Below, piece by piece: positions 59,465-64,000 of a stretch of 64,000 bases of DNA. The translations under genes and the position numbers were made by a program. Source of the DNA: Adiantum capillus-veneris. Lineage: Eukaryota; Streptophyta; Polypodiopsida; Polypodiales; Pteridaceae. The notes beneath the pieces are model-generated. The model ran no database searches and was not told the origin of the DNA. It saw nothing but the letters and a program-made list of their open reading frames with translations. Within the stretch, counting starts at the first letter, position 1, and each line of letters begins with the position of its first letter. Location: the NCBI GenBank assembly GCA_014529385.2, contig CM043963.1:94088412-94152411 (forward strand), written 5' to 3'.

Positions 59465-60372
59465 ATGCCTCCTAGAGGAAATGCGGATGCTACTAACACA
59501 AATGCGCCTATTGTTCCTCAACACACCATCATCGATAAAGACATTGATGCTATGCTTCACAAGTCTCAACCTAGGAATTTTAGCGGGGAAGGCAAATATG
59601 TAGGCAAATTTCTTGAAGATTGGATTGAGCACATGGATGACTACTTTTATTTGGCTCATTCATCCAGCGGTAAACAAAGCTATCATCACTAAGTTCAAAC
59701 TAGAGAAAACAGCCAAGCGTTGGTGGAGAGACCATTGCACGAAAAACAATGTTGATCCTAATGCTGCAACTTGGGATTATCTTAAGACCCAACTTAAGAA
59801 GAATTATCAGAAAAATTTTTATCATTCAGACCGTATGAATGAGTTTCTTGACTGTACTCAAGGAACCAAAGATTTGGAATCATACTACCAACATTTCTTA
59901 ACCCTTTTCAAGTATGCTGCAGCAGCAGGGATGACTCAAGAGGTCAAGGTAGCTCAACTCGTGTCAGGGCTACATAATCCTATGAATACTAGACTTGAAA
60001 GTCTTTGTCTTATCAATTTTGTAGATGTCCTTGATACAAGAAAAACCCATTGAAATAGAGCTATCTACTATCGGAAAGAGAAAACCAGAACCTTTTCCTA
60101 TTCATGGTATCAAAAGACCTCGTCTTGAGGAGGAACAAAGTTCTGGAAATTCACAACAAAGAAGAGAGAACTTATTACGTATGAAATCTAGATGGGATCA
60201 TTTATACTACACTTGTCTTGATCCTGGTCATCGATCCGAGGATTGTCCATTTAATAATTCAAGCTTCACACGATTGGTGGATAATTATGAACATAGAAAC
60301 TTCAATCCAAATCAGAATTTTGGAAACTTTAGACCCAGACCACCGGCAGTTAAGAGGAACTTCAATCAGTAG
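59465..60372 (+). pseudogene. Ty3 gag with zinc knuckle (frameshifted)
   Basis: Begins MPPRGNADATNTNAPIVPQ. The capsid region follows across frames: PRNFSGEGKY, then IITKFKLEKTAKRWWRDHC, FLDCTQGTKDLESYYQHF, VAQLVSGLHNPMNTRLES. The nucleocapsid part has YYTCLDPGHRSEDCP, where the first Cys of the CX2CX4HX4C knuckle is Tyr. Frameshifts lie near 59650-59690 and near 60030. Gag would form the virus-like particle in the cytoplasm. The start is the first Met after a pyrimidine stretch and CAG. Confidence 0.85.
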
Positions 60373-60894
60373 AACTTTAAGCAAAACCAAAGACAACCTC
60401 AAAACGAGGGGAATTTTAGACCAAGCAATCCACCTTTTTTCAGAATGGACCGCCTGTCAACAATAGCAACAATGGAAATTTTAACCATCGACTTCGTTCA
60501 AGAGGAGGAGGGAAACAGGAAAACGCATATGTTCATGCTGCAATTGAACATCAAGGAGTAAATGAAAAATTTCCAATTATTCAAACTCCAGCGGAGTATC
60601 AAGATAACCATTTTACCTTATTGATTGATTCAAAGAGTACACATTCTTTCATATCTCCTATGTGCATCAGAAACCTCATTTCGCATGAACACCCTGATAC
60701 AGACCTTACAGTAGAATGAGCTACGAGTAGGAAGGTTAGATCTTCTACTTCAATAGATAACTTGAGTTTTGTTTTGGATGGTCATAATAATTCTGCAAAC
60801 TTCAGAGTGTTACCCATCAAAATCTACGATGGAATCCTAGGAATGGATTTGGCTTAAAGCCAATGATGCTCACATACACTGTAAAGATACTTCA
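60373..60894 (+). pseudogene. Ty3 protease region
   Basis: Decayed linker between gag and RT. TLLIDSKSTHSFIS near 60620-60660 is the aspartic-protease active-site segment, with Lys where the Gly of D-S-G is expected. PVSIKIYDG-like sequence (LPIKIYDGILGMDLA) near 60805-60855 is the second conserved part (ILGMD). Several stops are present. Confidence 0.78.
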
Positions 60895-62460
60895 TTGATC
60901 TTTCAAAATGATCAAAACTCTAGAGTTACAAAGAAACGGGAAAAGCCTAAGCTCAAACTAGTAAACTTTACCAACCTTATGAAGAGTTGTAGGAAAAATG
61001 AAAGAATTTACGCAGTAAAGCTTAACCCTAAAAAGAAGAAGATAGATTCACCTGAACCCGAATGGATAACAAAATTTGATGATCTATTTCATGAGGAACT
61101 TTCACATTTACCACCCAAGCATGATGTTGATCATGAAATAGAGCATACTCCAGGAGCTCAACCAGTTTCTCATAGACCTTACAAAATGTCAGTACTTGAA
61201 TCTGCGGAACTCAAAGAGCAATTAAGTCAACTTCTTGGATAAGGCTTCATTCAACCCAGCGTTTCTCCATGGAGTACTCTTGTTCTCTTTAATCAGAAGA
61301 AGGATAGTACTCTACGTCTTTATATTGATTATCATGGATTGAACCAGGTAGCAATCAACAATAAGTATGCAATACCAAGGATTGATGAACTGCTTGATCA
61401 ATTACATGGATCTTTTATCTTCACAAAGATTGATCTTAAGTCAGGGTATTCCCAAATCTGGATCAAGGAGGAGGACATACCAAAGACTGGATTCAATACT
61501 CTTTTTGGACATTATGAATTTACAGTTATGCCCTTTGGACTTACTAATGCTCCTGCAACTTTTGATCGTCTTATGATCGACGTGTTTCAAGAGCATCTTG
61601 ATGATTTTGTTCTTATCTTCTTTGATGATATCTTGGTTTACTCAAGAAACAGAGAAGAACGCAAACAACATGTGCGGCGAGTACTTGAACTTCTCCGTCA
61701 AAATCAACTTTATGCCAAACATAGCAAATGCACCTTCTTTACTGACAAGGTGGAATATTTGGGATTTATTGTATCCAAGGATAGTGTTTCTACTGATCCA
61801 AGTAAGATCAAAGCTGTCATAGCTTGGCCTACACCGAAATCAGTACGAGAAGTACGTGGTTTTCTTGGTTTGATAAGATGGTATCATACATTTATTGAAG
61901 GTTATGCTAAGATTGCATCTCCATTGACTAATACGCTTAAGAAGGCTAAAGTGTTTACTTGGAATGAACGTGCTCAAGCTAGTTTTGAGAAACTCAAAGA
62001 AGCCTTGGTGAATGATCCAATGCTACAATTTCCAGACTTCTCAAAGACATTCACTGTGCTCGCTGGTGCAAGTGGACAAGCAATTGGTGGCGTTCTGTCT
62101 CAAGAAGGCAAACCAGTAACTTATGAATCTCGTAAGTTACGTATACATGAGTTAAATTATCCGACACATGACTTGGAATTATTGTCCATTGTGAATGCTC
62201 TTAAAGTATGGCGACATTATCTTCTTGAAAGGAGATTTGAACTACATACCGACCATAAAAGCCTAAAGTGGATCTAGACCTGACCTTAATATGCGGCAAC
62301 AAAGATGGATGGAGTTGTTATGCAAATATGATTTTGGAATTGAATATAAACCCGGGAAGGAAAATCTTGTGGCCGATGCCTTAAGAAGGAAGAGTACTAT
62401 AGCGGCTTTTACAACCTCTACTACTTCTTTAATCAACCTTATTTGAGAAGGTATGACTCA
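60895..62460 (+). pseudogene. Ty3 reverse transcriptase and RNase H
   Basis: Segments 60895-61242 (FDDLFHEELSHLPPKHDVDHEI, RPYKMS) and 61339-62277 hold the RT. The active site reads FFDDILVYSR near 61618. RGFLGLIRWYHTFIEGY and ASPLTNTLKKAKVF lead into RNase H, where VLAGASGQAIGGVLSQ has Gly in place of the first catalytic Asp. HELNYPTHDLELLSIVNAL and LHTDHKSLKWI follow, then a stop at 62275-62277, after which QRWMELLCKYDFGIEY and NLVADAL continue. The nonsense codon between the two frames at 61240 is a TAA. Confidence 0.92.
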
Positions 62461-63440
62461 AGACCCGTATTACTTAAAAATGCAGTACTTGATGAACCTA
62501 AATAATTGCACAAAGAAGCAGGGAATTCAAATCAAAGGCTTTCACGTTGAAGGAGATGATCCTTACTTCGGTAATCGTCTTTGTATTCCAAATCAAGGTG
62601 GAATCAAACTTCAGATATTACAGGAAGCTCATGATATACCTATAGCAGGACATTCAGGATATATTAAGACTCACTCTACTGTAAGAACGACTTTCTTTTA
62701 GCCAGGACTAAATCGTGATATGTTGAACTATGTTACAAGATGCTTAACATGCCAGCGTATTAAAGCTGAGCGAATCCGATACCCCCATAAGCTTCAACAT
62801 ATTGATGCTCCACAAATAAAATGGGAGTGCATATCCATGGATTTTATTACATGACTTCCTACATCTTTAGAATATAACTCTATTTTTGTTGTTGTTGATA
62901 TGCTTAGAAAAATGAACCATTTATTTCCAATCAAGACAACATTTACGGCTAAGGATATAGCTCAAGTTTTCATGGAAGGTGTTTTCATGTATCATGGTTT
63001 ACCTCGGACGATAATTTCTGATCGTGATGCGGAGTTCACCTCTAGCTTTTGGAAAGCCTTATTCTCACCTAATAGGAACCCAGTTAGCCTTTAGTAGTGC
63101 TTACCATCCTCAAACTGATGGGCTGCCAGAAAGAAAAAATCAAATCATTGAAGATATGTTAAGAGCGTATTGTATGCATGAGCAGAGTAAATAGACTGGA
63201 TACTTGTATTTGGTTGAATTTGCTTATAATTCATCATTCCAATGCTCAATTGAAATGTGTTGTATGGGCAAGAGTGTCTAACACTCAAATGGACAGACCC
63301 TCTCATACGAGTTCAAGCATCCAAAGAAATGTTGGATGAAATGCAAATACAAACCGATCTTATATGGTAGGATATTAAGACTGCTTAAGATAGACAGAAG
63401 TGTTATGCTGATCCAAAACGATCTACCAGACTTTTTGAAG
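62453..63440 (+). pseudogene. Ty3 integrase
   Basis: The HHCC finger is seen as HDIPIAGHSGYIKTHSTV and YVTRCLTCQRIKAERI. In the core, WECISMDFIT carries the first Asp, TIISDRDAEFTSSFW the second, and GLPERKNQIIEDML the catalytic Glu after a frameshift near 63075. Stops occur at 62699, 62851 and elsewhere. Integrase would insert the cDNA into the genome; this copy is inactive. Confidence 0.88.
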
Positions 63441-63857
63441 AGAGCGATATGATATTTTTTAGGGTGAAACCCAAACGTAGTTCCTTATCAATGGGTAAGT
63501 GTAAGAAGCTAAGTGCCAGATATTGTGGACCTCTTGTAATCACAAAACATATTAATGATCAAGCTTCCAGATTCTTGTTACCGCCACACATAAAGGTACA
63601 TGATGTTTTTCACGTCAACTTACTCAAGAAGTATGTACCTGATCCACAACATATTCTTGATGATTCTCTATTATCTACATCTACAGATGGAACTTTTGAA
63701 GTATATCCCGAAGCAATACTTCAGAACAGAACCAAGCCTCTACGTAGTCAGGACCATTATTAAACACCTTAAATGGTCAATGTATCCTCAGGAAGATGTC
63801 ACTTGGGAATGTGAGGATGTAATGAGACTAAATATTCTAGACTTCATGTTGAGGTGA
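63441..63857 (+). pseudogene. Ty3 integrase C-terminus with chromodomain
   Basis: LSARYCGPLVITKHINDQASRFLLPPHIKVHDVFHV is represented by ARYCGPLVITKHINDQ and HIKVHDVFHVNLLKKYVPDP, the usual GPF/Y and HDVFHVS motifs. After a frameshift near 63740 the frame gives IIKHLKWSMYPQEDVTWE, which fits the chromodomain pattern (VKW..xP.xxxTWE). A chromodomain marks the chromovirus branch and targets insertion through histone marks. Confidence 0.85.
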
Positions 63858-64000
63858 GGACACCTCGAATTTTTCAAGTGTGGGAGGATGGAAGATCCCC
63901 AATTTTTGGGTTTCTTCTTAAAATAAAAAAATAGCTTTCAATATCTATTTTGTCAAATTTTGACTTAAGATGCTTGTTTGGCAGTATTTGAAGGCTCTAA

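Larger units (their letters stand above)
59465..63888 (+). mobile_element. Chromovirus-type Ty3 retrotransposon, decayed, LTRs not seen
   Basis: Gag, protease, RT, RNase H, integrase and chromodomain in order on the plus strand. A purine-rich GTGTGGGAGGA ending at 63888 could be the polypurine tract, with a 3' LTR starting TGGAAGATCCCC at 63889 and running out of the window. No matching sequence was seen upstream of gag, so the 5' LTR is missing, lies further off, or has been replaced by the ORF A-C segment. Confidence 0.85.

Overview
This window looks like a transposon-dense stretch of a land-plant nuclear genome. I found no intact host gene, rRNA or tRNA. Plant origin is inferred from four things: Ty3 elements primed by initiator-tRNA-Met (TGGTATCAGAGC sites), a Tat-type Ty3 element with two RNase H domains, a Helitron of the usual plant layout, and a fragment of a plant-type EF-hand gene. 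The very large (CT)n/(GA)n tracts and the mix of element types would suit a fern or other non-seed plant, but that is a guess.

Layout. 1-6972: two related LINE retrotransposons head to tail, each ending in a CT tail. 6973-9440: CT, GA, GT and CA tracts with little unique sequence. 9444-12221: one unrecognised exon-like ORF and degenerate sequence. 12222-15045: a decayed canonical Helitron (Rep-helicase) on the minus strand. 15046-19640: duplicated modules separated by CT tracts, including a short inverted-repeat element (MITE) family. 19641-21190: low-complexity, nothing recognisable. 21190-47850: a Helentron-type rolling-circle transposon on the minus strand, split by two LTR elements. 47850-50160: AT and CT tracts, a degenerate tandem repeat and more MITE copies. 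50200-50600: EF-hand gene fragment. 50896-53700: CT tracts and the probable LTR of the next element. 53700-56628: a Tat-like Ty3 element on the minus strand. 56811-59266: unrecognised ORFs, two of them paralogous to each other. 59465-63860: a decayed chromodomain Ty3 element on the plus strand.

The main find is the Helentron. Read on the minus strand it carries a spliced RPA1-like gene (45993-42811), an unrecognised segment (42500-41864), then after an LTR insertion a long protein with a zinc-finger-like N-terminus, DUF6570-like and Helitron-like N domains, an HUH Rep domain, a Pif1-type helicase and a fused C-terminal endonuclease/exonuclease/phosphatase (EEP) nuclease (27132-22219). Rep nicks and joins one DNA strand, helicase unwinds, RPA coats single strands, and the EEP nuclease presumably helps integration. 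This copy is dead: two nonsense codons lie at its HUH motif. Similar 12-nt hairpins at 21201, 22181 and 47060 suggest head-to-tail tandem rolling-circle elements.

The second unexplained item is the pair of paralogous ORFs just upstream of the Ty3 gag at 59465. All annotation is from reading the sequence; family assignments rest on recognised motifs, not on searches.
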